Shown here: piece by piece, positions 17,714-26,285 of the stretch
How the letters are laid out: each line of letters starts with the position of its first letter
Numbering within the stretch: the stretch's first letter is position 1
Source of the DNA: Pseudomonas sp. GM41(2012)
GTDB lineage: Bacteria > Pseudomonadota > Gammaproteobacteria > Pseudomonadales > Pseudomonadaceae
Assembly (NCBI RefSeq): GCF_000282315.2
Contig: NZ_AKJN02000006.1
Location: 1,178,001 to 1,242,000, forward strand
DNA length: 64,000 bases
Reading direction: 5' to 3'
Notes under the pieces: model-generated
Database searches by the model: none
What the model was told of the DNA's origin: nothing
Seen by the model: only the letters and a program-made list of their open reading frames with translations
Made by a program: the position numbers and the translations under genes

Positions 17714-19525
17714 ATGCCCCATGAAGGCAACCTGTTGCAAGCCGCTGTCGTGTTTCTGTTCGCGGCGGTGCTCACCGTTCCCTTGGCCAAGCGTCTGCAG
17801 CTGGGGGCGGTACTGGGTTATCTGTTTGCAGGGGTGATCATCGGGCCATCGGTGCTGGGCTTGATTGGCAATCCGCAAAGCGTCAGCCACATTTCCGAAC
17901 TCGGGGTGGTGTTGCTGCTGTTCATCATTGGTCTTGAACTGTCGCCGCGACGTTTGTGGGTGATGCGCAGATCGGTGTTCGGCGTCGGCCTGGCGCAAGT
18001 GCTGCTGACGGGCACGGTGATTGGTGTGCTGGCGTTGTTCGTGTTCGGCCAACCGTTGAACAGCGCGATCGTGCTGGGCTTGGGCCTGGCGCTGTCGTCC
18101 ACGGCGTTCGGTTTGCAAAGCCTGGCCGAGCGCAAGGAACTGACCAGTCCCCACGGGCGCTTGGCATTCGCGATTCTGTTGTTCCAGGACATCGCCGCTA
18201 TCCCGTTGATCGCCATGGTGCCGTTGCTGGCGGGCGGCGATCACACCAGCAGCCCTAGTGAAGGCCTCAATCACGGCTTGCGCGTGCTGGGCAGCATCGC
18301 GGTGATGGTGATCGGTGGGCGATACCTGTTGCGGCCGGTGTTCCGGGTGGTGGCCAAGAGCGGTTTGCCGGAAGTCTCCACGGCCACCGCGTTGCTGGTG
18401 GTGATGGGCACGGCGTGGCTGATGGACCTGGTCGGCGTGTCCATGGCGCTGGGGGCGTTCCTCGCCGGGTTGCTGCTGGCGGACTCCGAATACCGCCACG
18501 AACTGGAAGCGCAAATCGAGCCGTTCAAGGGATTGCTGCTGGGGCTGTTTTTCATCAGTGTCGGCATGGGCGCCAACCTGAGTCTGCTCCTGAGCGCGCC
18601 GATCACAGTGCTGGGCCTGACCCTGTTGCTGATCGCAATCAAACTGCCGCTGCTGTTTGTGGTCGGTCGGCTGGCGGGTGGTCTGGGCAAGGTCAGTGCG
18701 ATTCGCCTCGGCATCGTGCTTGCGGCCGGTGGTGAATTTGCGTTTGTGGTGTTCAAGATCGGCCGCGACCAGGGCCTGTTCGAGCCGAACCTGTACGACT
18801 TGCTGGTGCTGACCATCACCTTGTCCATGGCGGTGACGCCGCTGCTGTTGCTGGTGTGCGCGCGACTGGTCAGGCCAAAGGTTCAACCGGTGGTGGTGCC
18901 GGAGAAATTCCGCGAGATCCATACCGACACGCCACGCGTGGTGATCGCCGGCATGGGCCGTATGGGGCAGATCGTCGCGCGAATTTTGCGCGCGCAGAAC
19001 ATCAAGTTCGTCGCCCTCGACACCTCGGTGGAAACCATCGAACTGTCGCGCAGCTTCGGCGGTGTGCCGGTGTTCTACGGCGACCCGATGCGCCCGGAGA
19101 TCCTCAGTGCGGCCAAGGTCGAGCAGGCGGAATACTTTGTCATCGCCACCGACGACCCGGACACCAACATCAAGACCGCTGAACTGGTGCACAAACTCTA
19201 CCCGCACATCAAAATCATCGCCCGGGCCCGTAACCGTCAGCATGTGCATCGCTTGGTGGACCTTGGCGCCGAGGCCATTCGGGAAACCTATTACTCGAGT
19301 CTGGAAATGAGCCGGCGCACGCTGGTCGGCCTGGGGCTGACCCAGGCCCAGGCCGATGCGCGGATCAAGCGCTTCAAGCATCACGACGAACAGGTGCTGG
19401 AGGCCCAGCATGCGATTTATGACGATGCAGCGAAGGTATTGCAGACGGCGCAGGAAGCCCGGGCGGAACTGGCGAGATTGTTTGAGTCGGATCAGTTGGG
19501 GGAGCAGGAATCGGGTAAGGCTTGA
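17714..19525 (+). CDS. Kef-type CPA2 potassium/proton antiporter with RCK domain
   Basis: A 603-residue inner-membrane antiporter. The N-terminal ~385 residues hold about 12 membrane segments with CPA2 wording (AVLGYLFAGVIIGPSVLGLI near 35, ELGVVLLLFIIGLELSPRRLW near 63, LALSSTAFGLQSLAE near 118, LFQDIAAIPLIAMVPLL near 155, LRLGIVLAAGGEFAFVVF near 340). The cytosolic C-terminus carries an RCK/TrkA-N nucleotide-binding domain starting VVIAGMGRMGQIVARIL near 413. This is the KefB/KefC layout. No KefF/KefG ancillary quinone reductase gene is adjacent. The repeat array starts eight bases after its stop. Confidence 0.9.
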   Translation: MPHEGNLLQAAVVFLFAAVLTVPLAKRLQLGAVLGYLFAGVIIGPSVLGLIGNPQSVSHISELGVVLLLFIIGLELSPRRLWVMRRSVFGVGLAQVLLTGTVIGVLALFVFGQPLNSAIVLGLGLALSSTAFGLQSLAERKELTSPHGRLAFAILLFQDIAAIPLIAMVPLLAGGDHTSSPSEGLNHGLRVLGSIAVMVIGGRYLLRPVFRVVAKSGLPEVSTATALLVVMGTAWLMDLVGVSMALGAFLAGLLLADSEYRHELEAQIEPFKGLLLGLFFISVGMGANLSLLLSAPITVLGLTLLLIAIKLPLLFVVGRLAGGLGKVSAIRLGIVLAAGGEFAFVVFKIGRDQGLFEPNLYDLLVLTITLSMAVTPLLLLVCARLVRPKVQPVVVPEKFREIHTDTPRVVIAGMGRMGQIVARILRAQNIKFVALDTSVETIELSRSFGGVPVFYGDPMRPEILSAAKVEQAEYFVIATDDPDTNIKTAELVHKLYPHIKIIARARNRQHVHRLVDLGAEAIRETYYSSLEMSRRTLVGLGLTQAQADARIKRFKHHDEQVLEAQHAIYDDAAKVLQTAQEARAELARLFESDQLGEQESGKA

Positions 19526-19532
19526 GATCCAG

Positions 19533-20144
19533 CCCCTCACCCTAACCCTCTCCCCAAGGGGCGAGGGGACTGATCTGGGAGTTCTTTAGAAATACTGCGA
19601 CCTGAATTATCGAGTCGAACTCAGAATTTGAAAGCCATGGAGATCGGCTCCCTTTCCCCTCTCCCCCGTGGGGAGAGGGGACCGACCGAGGAGTTTGGTT
19701 GAAATACTGCGACCTGAGATATCGAGTCGAACTCAGGATTTGAAAGCCATGGAGATCGGCTCCCTTTCCCCCTCTCCCCCGTGGGGAGAGGGGACCGACC
19801 GAGGAGTTTGGTTGAAATACTGCGACCTGAGATATCGAGTCGAACTCAGGATTTGAAAGCCATGGAGATCGGCTCCCTTTCCCCCTCTCCCCCGTGGGGA
19901 GAGGGGACCGACCGAGGAGTTTGGTTGAAATACTGCGACCTGAGATATCGAGTCGAACTCAGGATTTGAAAGCCATGGAGATCGGCTCCCTTTCCCCCTC
20001 TCCCCCGTGGGGAGAGGGGACCGACCGAGGAGTTTGGTTGAAATACTGCGACCTGAGATATCGAGTCGAACTCAGGATTTGAAAGCCATGGAGATCGGCC
20101 CCCTTTCCCCCTCTCCCCCGTGGGGAGAGGGCTGGGGTGAGGGG
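19533..20144. repeat. Tandem array of ~113-bp units with palindromic cores
   Basis: About five 113-base units run head to tail. The phase is shown by the same GTGGGGAGAGGGG core at 19668, 19781, 19894, 20007 and (altered tail) 20120. Each unit has a CTCCCCC/GGGGGAG-type palindrome followed by a spacer containing CTGCGACCTGA and TATCGAGTCGAACTCA. The inner units look identical; the first unit (from 19533) is diverged. The outer ends, 19533-19555 and 20122-20144, are inverted repeats of each other (21 of 23 matching). Because 113 is not a multiple of three, short open frames recur here without coding meaning. It fills the gap between the Kef antiporter and the AlkC-like gene. Confidence 0.95.
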
Positions 20145-20186
20145 ATGGATCTAACGGACACACAACCATTCGAGCAAACCCATCCT

Positions 20187-21290
20187 ATGACCAACACCAA
20201 CCAACCCGCCCCCGCCCTGAAAGAAATCTTCAACGCCGACCGCCTCAAACACATCGCCACCGAGATGACCGCCGTTTACCCCGCGTTCAACGCCAAGGCC
20301 TTCCTGAAACTGGCCAACGACGGGCTAGGCGAATTATCAATCATGCAGCGCATGGCCCGAGTCAGCGAGTGCCTGCACACCGTCCTACCGTTGAACTATG
20401 AAGAAACGCTTGAAGTACTGCGCGCCCTCGCCCCGCGCCTGAACAGCGGCTTCGTCAGCATCTCATTGCCGCATTACGTCGCGACCTACGGCGGACACGC
20501 CTTCGAGCAGTCCATGGAGGCGCTGAAATACTTCACTACCTTCGGCTCCTCGGAATTCGCGATCCGCTATTTCTTGCGCAGCGACATCGAACGCTCCCTG
20601 GCGGTCATGCACCAGTGGTCCCTGGACGAAAACGAACACGTCCGCCGCTTGGCCAGTGAAGGCAGCCGACCGCGCCTGCCATGGTCGTTTCGACTGGAAC
20701 AGATTCAGGCTGACCCAACATTGGCGGCGGTGATCCTCGACAACCTCAAGGCCGACAACAGCCTCTACGTGCGCAAGTCCGTGGCCAACCACCTCAACGA
20801 CATCACCAAGGATCATCCCGAATGGGTGCTGGACCTGATCGAAGGCTGGTCGCTGGACAACAAACACACGGCATGGATCGCCAAACACGCGCTGCGCAGC
20901 CTGATCAAACAAGGCAATCAACGAGCGTTGGCGATCATTGGCGCGGGCGGCAAGCCTGAGGTCGAGATCATCGATGTGAAGGTGCAACCGGCGGTGATTC
21001 GTCTGGGTGAAAAAATCACCCTGTCCTTCGCCGTGAAATCCACGGTCCAGGACAGTCAGCGACTGGTGATCGACTACGCGATCGATTACGTAAAAGCCAA
21101 CGGCAGCACCTCGGCAAAGGTGTTCAAGCTCAAGGCGCTGACGCTTCCCGGCAAGGCGACCGAATCCATCGCCCGTAGCCAGCAGATCAAGGAGCTCACC
21201 ACCCGCAAACACTACGTGGGCAAACACGCCGTGCACGTGCTGGTGAATGGGGAGCGCCTGGCCAGCACCTCATTCGAAATCCTCCCGTGA
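20187..21290 (+). CDS. alkC: AlkC-like DNA alkylation repair protein
   Basis: A 367-residue protein. The N-terminal ~260 residues form alpha-helical HEAT-like repeats with blocks typical of the AlkC/AlkD glycosylase superfamily (PHYVATYGGHAFEQSMEALKYFT, FGSSEFAIRYFL, VRRLASEGSRPRLPW, LYVRKSVANHLNDITKDHP, TAWIAKHALRSLIKQGN). The last ~100 residues (from EVEIIDVKVQPAVIRLGEKITLSF) look like the beta-sandwich Ig-like domain that distinguishes AlkC from AlkD. Such enzymes excise N3-methylated bases. The ATG at 20187 has only a weak upstream GAG; an ATG at 20145 right at the repeat edge is in frame but has poor spacing. Confidence 0.82.
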   Translation: MTNTNQPAPALKEIFNADRLKHIATEMTAVYPAFNAKAFLKLANDGLGELSIMQRMARVSECLHTVLPLNYEETLEVLRALAPRLNSGFVSISLPHYVATYGGHAFEQSMEALKYFTTFGSSEFAIRYFLRSDIERSLAVMHQWSLDENEHVRRLASEGSRPRLPWSFRLEQIQADPTLAAVILDNLKADNSLYVRKSVANHLNDITKDHPEWVLDLIEGWSLDNKHTAWIAKHALRSLIKQGNQRALAIIGAGGKPEVEIIDVKVQPAVIRLGEKITLSFAVKSTVQDSQRLVIDYAIDYVKANGSTSAKVFKLKALTLPGKATESIARSQQIKELTTRKHYVGKHAVHVLVNGERLASTSFEILP

Positions 21291-21301
21291 AACACGAACC
21301 C

Positions 21302-21385
21302 CTGTAGGAGCAAAGCTTGCTCGCGATGGCGTCAGGTCTGGCATACCGCGTCTTCGTTCATCGCGAGCAAGCTTTGCTCCTACAG
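21302..21385. repeat. REPIN (inverted REP doublet)
   Basis: CTGTAGGAGCAAAGCTTGCT plus CGCGA (21302-21326) and its exact reverse complement (21361-21385) are separated by 34 bases, directly after the AlkC-like gene. It is the 'CAAAGCTTG' sequence class, different from the 'CGAGCCTG' class seen elsewhere in the window. Confidence 0.92.
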
Positions 21386-21459
21386 TGATCCCATCGCAAT
21401 CTGAGCCACACATCCAGCATCCATGTCATTGCCCACGTTGCGAGCCGTTTACGGGTGGC

Positions 21460-21675
21460 TCACGTTTTAGCGCTCGCCAGATAATGCGCAACCAAAGCAT
21501 TGGCATGGCCATGCCCCATACCGTGCTCAGTCTTCAGCCACGCCACCATTTCCAAATGCTTCTTTGTGCTCACTGTCCCCAGCAGATCCAGCCAGTGACT
21601 AATGGGCTGCCCGTACTTTTTCTCGATTGACGGGAAGTACGACGCTGGGCCTTTCACTTTTGCATCGTCGGTCAT
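21460..21675 (-). CDS. DUF4287-family small protein
   Basis: A 71-residue protein with the blocks YFPSIEKKYGQPISHWLDLL and WLKTEHGMGHGHANALVAHYL that define the DUF4287 domain. It is small, soluble and probably helical; molecular function is not known. ATG at 21675 has AAGGGAG upstream at good spacing, which favours it over an open extension of 18 codons. Confidence 0.85.
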   Translation of the reverse strand: MTDDAKVKGPASYFPSIEKKYGQPISHWLDLLGTVSTKKHLEMVAWLKTEHGMGHGHANALVAHYLASAKT

Positions 21676-21751
21676 GCTGCAAGCTCCCTTTATCGCGACG
21701 GAGTGTCGGATAACGCTCCTTGTCGTCATCCAATAGACTGGACGACAAACG

Positions 21752-22636
21752 CTATCCCATCAACAACCCCTGCTCGGCCTCACACAACCCCACCACGTAA
21801 TCCCACAACACCCGCAACCGCACCGACTTGTGCAGCTCACGCCGCGTGCTGATCCAGTAGCTGCGCTGGATACTCTCATCCGGCAGCAACGGCACCAGAC
21901 CGGGATCGGCGCTGGCCATGTAGCACGGCAGCACGGCGATCCCCAACCCGGAACGCGCGGCCTGTTGTTGGGCGATGACGCTGGTGCTGTGAAACACCAC
22001 CTGCGGATTGCGGCAGAAGCTGTTGAGGAACATCAGTTCCTGGCTGAACAGCAAGTCATCGACGTAGCCGATCCACGCGTGACGACCGAGGTCTTCGCGG
22101 CTGCGCAGCGGTGGTGAACGATCCAGATACTCCTGGCTGGCGTACAGCGCCAATCGATAGTCAGTCAGTTTGCGCGTGACCAGCATGTCGGCGGCCGGGC
22201 GCTCGAGGTGGATGCTGATCTCGGCTTCGCGGTTGAGGATGCTGACGAAACGCGGCACCGCCACCAGTTCCACTTCCAGCCCCGGATAACGTTCGAACAA
22301 GCCGTTCATGCGGCTGGCGAGGAACATGATGCCCAGCCCTTCGGTCACGCCGACGCGGATCTTGCCTAACGGTGCGCTCGACTGAGTGATTTCTTCCTGA
22401 GCCAGCAAGGCGACGTTTTCCATGGCTTCGGCGTGTTTGAGCAACGCTTCGCCGGCCGGAGTCAGCTCATAGCCTTGGGCATGCTGGACAAACAACGCCG
22501 TGCCGAGGCTCTTTTCGATGGCTTCGATGTGCCGGGCCACGGTGGCGTGGGTGGTGTTCAAACGGCGGGCAGCGGTGAGCAAACGCCCGCTGCGCTGCAA
22601 CTCGAGAAAAAACCGCAGGTCATTCCAGTCGAACAT
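21752..22636 (-). CDS. LysR-family transcriptional regulator
   Basis: A 294-residue LysR protein. The N-terminal helix-turn-helix (WNDLRFFLELQRSGRLLTAARR, TTHATVARHIEAIEKSLGTALF) belongs to the group with a shortened start. The effector domain starts near residue 92 (GKIRVGVTEGLGIMFLASRM). It is divergent from the GMC dehydrogenase gene, about 120 bases apart, and is the likely local regulator of that gene and the MHS carrier. Two CTAACA direct repeats in the shared region (about 22687 and 22707) could be part of its operator. Confidence 0.9.
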   Translation of the reverse strand: MFDWNDLRFFLELQRSGRLLTAARRLNTTHATVARHIEAIEKSLGTALFVQHAQGYELTPAGEALLKHAEAMENVALLAQEEITQSSAPLGKIRVGVTEGLGIMFLASRMNGLFERYPGLEVELVAVPRFVSILNREAEISIHLERPAADMLVTRKLTDYRLALYASQEYLDRSPPLRSREDLGRHAWIGYVDDLLFSQELMFLNSFCRNPQVVFHSTSVIAQQQAARSGLGIAVLPCYMASADPGLVPLLPDESIQRSYWISTRRELHKSVRLRVLWDYVVGLCEAEQGLLMG

Positions 22637-22756
22637 GAGTCATCCTTGAAGCGAGGTGTTTAAAAACGCACAGCGGCTGCGCAAAAACTAACATTCTTTT
22701 GACGAAAGCTAACAACTAGGATGACCGACAACAAGAACAACAACATGAGGTCACGG

Positions 22757-24427
22757 ATGCAGACTTCCCTGGATGAATACGACTACATCGTGGTCGGGGC
22801 CGGCCCGGCCGGTTGTTTGCTGGCCAATCGGTTGTCGGCCAACCCGCAACATCGCGTGCTACTGCTAGAAGCCGGCGGCCGCGACAACTATGCGTGGATT
22901 CACATCCCCGTGGGTTACCTGTTCTGCATCGGCAACCCGCGCACCGACTGGTGCTTCAAGACTGAAGCGCAACCCGGCCTGCAAGGTCGCGCCCTGAGTT
23001 ATCCGCGTGGCAAGGTGCTCGGCGGCTGTTCCTCGATCAACGGCATGATCTACATGCGCGGTCAGGCCGGCGACTACGACGGCTGGGCGGCTCAGGGCAA
23101 TCCCGGCTGGAGCTGGAACGACGTGCTGCCGTTGTTCAAAAAAAGCGAAAACCATTTTGCCGGCGACTCGGAGTTTCACGGCGCCGCCGGTGAATGGCGG
23201 ATCGAACGTCAGCGACTGTCGTGGCCGATTCTCGATGCCTTCCGTAGCGCCGCCGAGCAAAGCGGCATCGCCAGCATCGATGACTTCAACCAGGGCGACA
23301 ACGAAGGCTGCGGCTACTTTCAGGTCAACCAGAAGGCCGGTGTTCGCTGGAACGCGGCCAAGGCGTTTCTCAAACCGATCCGCAACCGCCCCAATCTCAC
23401 CGTACTGACTGACGTCGAAGTCGACCGAGTGCTGTTGGATAACGGCCGTGCGTCAGCGGTCAGTGCGCGTTGGCAGGGTCAGGCGAAAACCTTCAAGGCG
23501 CGCAAGGAAATCGTGCTGTGCGCCGGTTCCGTCGGCTCACCGAGCATCCTGCAACGTTCCGGGATTGGCCCTCGCCCGCTGCTGCAACGATTGGGGATCG
23601 GCGTTGCCCATGAACTGCCCGGCGTGGGTGGCAACCTGCAGGATCACCTGCAACTGCGCCTGATCTACAAACTGGAAAACGCCCGCACCCTTAACCAGAT
23701 CGCCGGCAGCCTGTGGGGCAAGATGGGCATGGGCCTGCGTTACCTGTATGACCGCAGCGGCCCGTTGTCCATGGCGCCGAGTCAACTCGGGGCCTTCGCC
23801 CGTTCGGGACCGGAGCAGACGTCGGCGAATCTTGAGTACCACGTTCAGCCACTGTCGCTGGAGCGTTTCGGTGAGCCGCTGCACACCTTCCCCGCCTTCA
23901 CGGCGTCGGTGTGCGATCTGCGCCCGCAAAGCCGTGGTCGCATCGAGATTCGCTCCACCGACCCGCAGGAAGCGCCACTGATTCAGCCCAATTACTTGAG
24001 CCATCCGGAGGACTTGCGGGTGGCAGCAGATGCGATTCGCCTGACCCGCCGCATCGTCGCCGCACCGGCCCTGCAAGCATTCAATCCGGTCGAGTACTTG
24101 CCCGGCGACAGTTTGCAGAGCGACGAGGAATTGCATGAAGCCGCCGCTCGCATCGGCACAACGATTTTCCATCCGGTCGGCACCTGCCGCATGGGCAACG
24201 ACGCGGACGCCGTGGTTGATGCGCAACTCAAAGTCCATGGCATCCCAGGCCTGCGCATCGCCGACGCCTCGATCATGCCGCGCATCACCTCGGGCAACAC
24301 CTGTTCGCCTACGCTGATGATTGCCGAAAAGGCAGCACAAATGATCCTTAACACTTCGACTGTAAACCTATCCCCTGTGGGAGCGAGCCTGCTCGCGAAA
24401 GCGGTGGATCATTCAACATCGAGTTGA
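22757..24427 (+). CDS. GMC-family FAD alcohol/choline-type dehydrogenase
   Basis: A 556-residue flavoprotein of the glucose-methanol-choline family. The FAD motif is YDYIVVGAGPAGCLLANRLS at the N-terminus. GMC signature 1 is YPRGKVLGGCSSINGMIYMRG near 80-100, and CAGSVGSPSILQRSGIGP near 260 is signature 2. The C-terminal catalytic block IFHPVGTCRMG has His at about 472, then SGNTCSPTLMIAEKAA. It oxidises an alcohol to an aldehyde; the substrate is unknown. The ATG at 22757 has GAGG upstream; an ATG at 22721 is also in frame. The last ~18 residues (SPVGASLLAKAV...) are encoded by a REP palindrome. An MHS carrier follows. Confidence 0.92.
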   Translation: MQTSLDEYDYIVVGAGPAGCLLANRLSANPQHRVLLLEAGGRDNYAWIHIPVGYLFCIGNPRTDWCFKTEAQPGLQGRALSYPRGKVLGGCSSINGMIYMRGQAGDYDGWAAQGNPGWSWNDVLPLFKKSENHFAGDSEFHGAAGEWRIERQRLSWPILDAFRSAAEQSGIASIDDFNQGDNEGCGYFQVNQKAGVRWNAAKAFLKPIRNRPNLTVLTDVEVDRVLLDNGRASAVSARWQGQAKTFKARKEIVLCAGSVGSPSILQRSGIGPRPLLQRLGIGVAHELPGVGGNLQDHLQLRLIYKLENARTLNQIAGSLWGKMGMGLRYLYDRSGPLSMAPSQLGAFARSGPEQTSANLEYHVQPLSLERFGEPLHTFPAFTASVCDLRPQSRGRIEIRSTDPQEAPLIQPNYLSHPEDLRVAADAIRLTRRIVAAPALQAFNPVEYLPGDSLQSDEELHEAAARIGTTIFHPVGTCRMGNDADAVVDAQLKVHGIPGLRIADASIMPRITSGNTCSPTLMIAEKAAQMILNTSTVNLSPVGASLLAKAVDHSTSS

Positions 24428-24464
24428 CTGACACGACGCCATCGCGAGCAGGCTCACTCCCACA
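24375..24464. repeat. REPIN overlapping the end of the GMC dehydrogenase gene
   Basis: CTGTGGGAGCGAGCCTGCTC plus GCGA (24375-24398) lies inside the coding sequence. Its near-perfect inverted partner (24442-24464, one mismatch) is just after the stop, so the doublet straddles the stop codon at 24425-24427. Confidence 0.9.
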
Positions 24465-24561
24465 AGGATCGCACTAGATTCACGGACATTGAGCTTTAAC
24501 CCTGCAAGGAACACGCAACACCAGTGGAACAAAAAAAACAATCACTGTGAGGGATACCGAT

Positions 24562-26184
24562 ATGTCAGAACATGTTCAGCCGTTGGAAGCCGTGCGTAGC
24601 GCGGGCACCAGCAAGGAAACCCAGAAAGTCATCTTCGCTTCGTCGCTCGGGACGGTCTTCGAGTGGTACGACTTTTTCCTCTATGGCGCCCTCGCGGCGG
24701 TGATCAGCAAACAGTTTTTCGCCGGGGTCAACGACACTACGGCGTTCATCTTTGCGCTGATGGCCTTCGCTGCCGGTTTCATCGTGCGGCCGTTCGGCGC
24801 GCTGGTGTTCGGCCGGTTGGGGGACATGATCGGGCGTAAATACACCTTCCTTGCGACCATCATTCTCATGGGCTTGGCGACCTTCTGCGTCGGGCTGCTG
24901 CCGACCTACTCAAGTATCGGCATCGCCGCGCCGATCATTCTTGTGCTGCTGCGCATGCTTCAAGGCCTGGCCCTGGGCGGTGAATACGGCGGAGCTGCCA
25001 CTTACGTGGCCGAACATGCGCCGATGGGCAAGCGCGGCTTCCACACCAGCTGGATTCAGTCCACCGCAACCCTCGGCTTGCTGCTGTCGCTGCTGGTGGT
25101 GCTCGGTTGCCGCTACTTCACCGGTGACCAGTTCGAAGTCTGGGGCTGGCGGATTCCGTTCCTGTTTTCGATCATTCTGCTGGGCATCTCGACCTGGATT
25201 CGCATGAGCCTGCACGAGTCGCCGGCGTTCGTGAAAATGAAAGAGGAAGGCAAACTCTGCAAGTCACCGCTGCGCGATTCCTTCGGCAAATGGGAAAACC
25301 TTAAAGTCGTACTGATTGCCCTGTTCAGCATCAACGCCGGGCAAGCCGTGACCTTCTACGCGGCGCAGTTCTACGTGCTGTTCTTCCTCACCCAGTTCCT
25401 GAAAATGGACCCGGCGCTGGCCAACAGCCTGCTGATCGTCAGCGTGATCATCGGCGCCCCGTTCTTCATTTTCTTCGGCTGGCTGTCGGATAAAGTCGGG
25501 CGCAAACCGGTGCTGATGATCGGCCTGCTGTTGGCGACTGCACTGTACTTCCCGATCTTCAAATCCATCGCCCACTACGCCAACCCGGCCATTGACCAGG
25601 CCAGCCGTCAGGCACCGATCACCGTGCTGGCGGACCCGGCCACCTGCACCTTCCAGTTCGACCCGGTGGGCAAGGCGAAATTTGATAGCCCTTGCGACAA
25701 GGTCAAAACCTTCCTGGTGAAACAGGGCCTTCCCTACAACAGTGAAGCCGCACCGGCCGGCAGCGCCATACAGGTGAGCGTCGGTGAAGTGAAACTCGAA
25801 GGCTACGATGAAGCGGCCCTGCGAGGCGCCGTGACCCTGGCGGGCTATCCGTCAAAAGCCGACATTCAACTGATCAACAAACCGATGATCGTGGCGCTGA
25901 TCGTCGCGCTGATCATCATCTCCGCCATGTGCTACGGCCCGCTGGCGGCGCTGATGGTCGAACTGTTCCCGACCCGCATCCGCTACACCTCGATGTCCCT
26001 GCCGTACCACATCGGTAATGGCTGGTTTGGCGGTTTCCTGCCAACGGTGTCGTTTGCCTTGGTGGTGTACACCGGGGACATCTTCTACGGGCTGTGGTAC
26101 CCGGTGCTGATTACCGGGGTGAGCCTGGTCGTCGGGATGATCTGTTTGCGTGAGACCAAGAACGTAGACCTGGATACCAACTGA
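24562..26184 (+). CDS. Metabolite:proton symporter (MHS-type MFS) with a periplasmic insert
   Basis: A 540-residue inner-membrane carrier. The start region SLGTVFEWYDFFLYGALAAVI, the loop RPFGALVFGRLGDMIGRKYTF near 80-100 and LALGGEYGGAATYVAEHAP near 140 are diagnostic of the MHS family (sugar acids, dicarboxylates, shikimate-type). FGWLSDKVGRKP near 315 is the second conserved loop. Between two late membrane segments there is a ~115-residue soluble insert (about 340-450) with two cysteines (ATCTFQFDP, DSPCDKVKTF); it is predicted to face the periplasm. ATG at 24562 is preceded by GAGGG. It lies downstream of the GMC dehydrogenase and may import its substrate. Confidence 0.9.
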   Translation: MSEHVQPLEAVRSAGTSKETQKVIFASSLGTVFEWYDFFLYGALAAVISKQFFAGVNDTTAFIFALMAFAAGFIVRPFGALVFGRLGDMIGRKYTFLATIILMGLATFCVGLLPTYSSIGIAAPIILVLLRMLQGLALGGEYGGAATYVAEHAPMGKRGFHTSWIQSTATLGLLLSLLVVLGCRYFTGDQFEVWGWRIPFLFSIILLGISTWIRMSLHESPAFVKMKEEGKLCKSPLRDSFGKWENLKVVLIALFSINAGQAVTFYAAQFYVLFFLTQFLKMDPALANSLLIVSVIIGAPFFIFFGWLSDKVGRKPVLMIGLLLATALYFPIFKSIAHYANPAIDQASRQAPITVLADPATCTFQFDPVGKAKFDSPCDKVKTFLVKQGLPYNSEAAPAGSAIQVSVGEVKLEGYDEAALRGAVTLAGYPSKADIQLINKPMIVALIVALIIISAMCYGPLAALMVELFPTRIRYTSMSLPYHIGNGWFGGFLPTVSFALVVYTGDIFYGLWYPVLITGVSLVVGMICLRETKNVDLDTN

Positions 26185-26199
26185 CAGCACGAGCAAAAA

Positions 26200-26226
26200 A
26201 AACGCCCCGCAATGCGGGGCGTTTTC
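26200..26226 (+). terminator. Rho-independent terminator
   Basis: AACGCCCCGCAATGCGGGGCGTT with a tract of eight A upstream and TTTT downstream, 16 bases after the MHS carrier stop. It can work on both strands and separates the carrier from the lactate dehydrogenase-type gene. Confidence 0.93.
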
Positions 26227-26285
26227 GTTAATCTGACTCTACGCTCGACGCAACCATCGCCCCGCCACTCACAGACCGAGGCACC

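Noticed and set aside
17672..19540. A 622-codon minus-strand frame opposite the Kef antiporter, rich in Gln and His.
   Set aside because: Composition is an antisense artefact of Leu/Val-rich membrane codons; the plus-strand gene is unambiguous.
19533..20144. The 113-bp array considered as a CRISPR or as repeated 62-codon genes.
   Set aside because: Whole units repeat without variable spacers and no cas genes are present. The unit length is not a multiple of three, so the repeated frames are a by-product.
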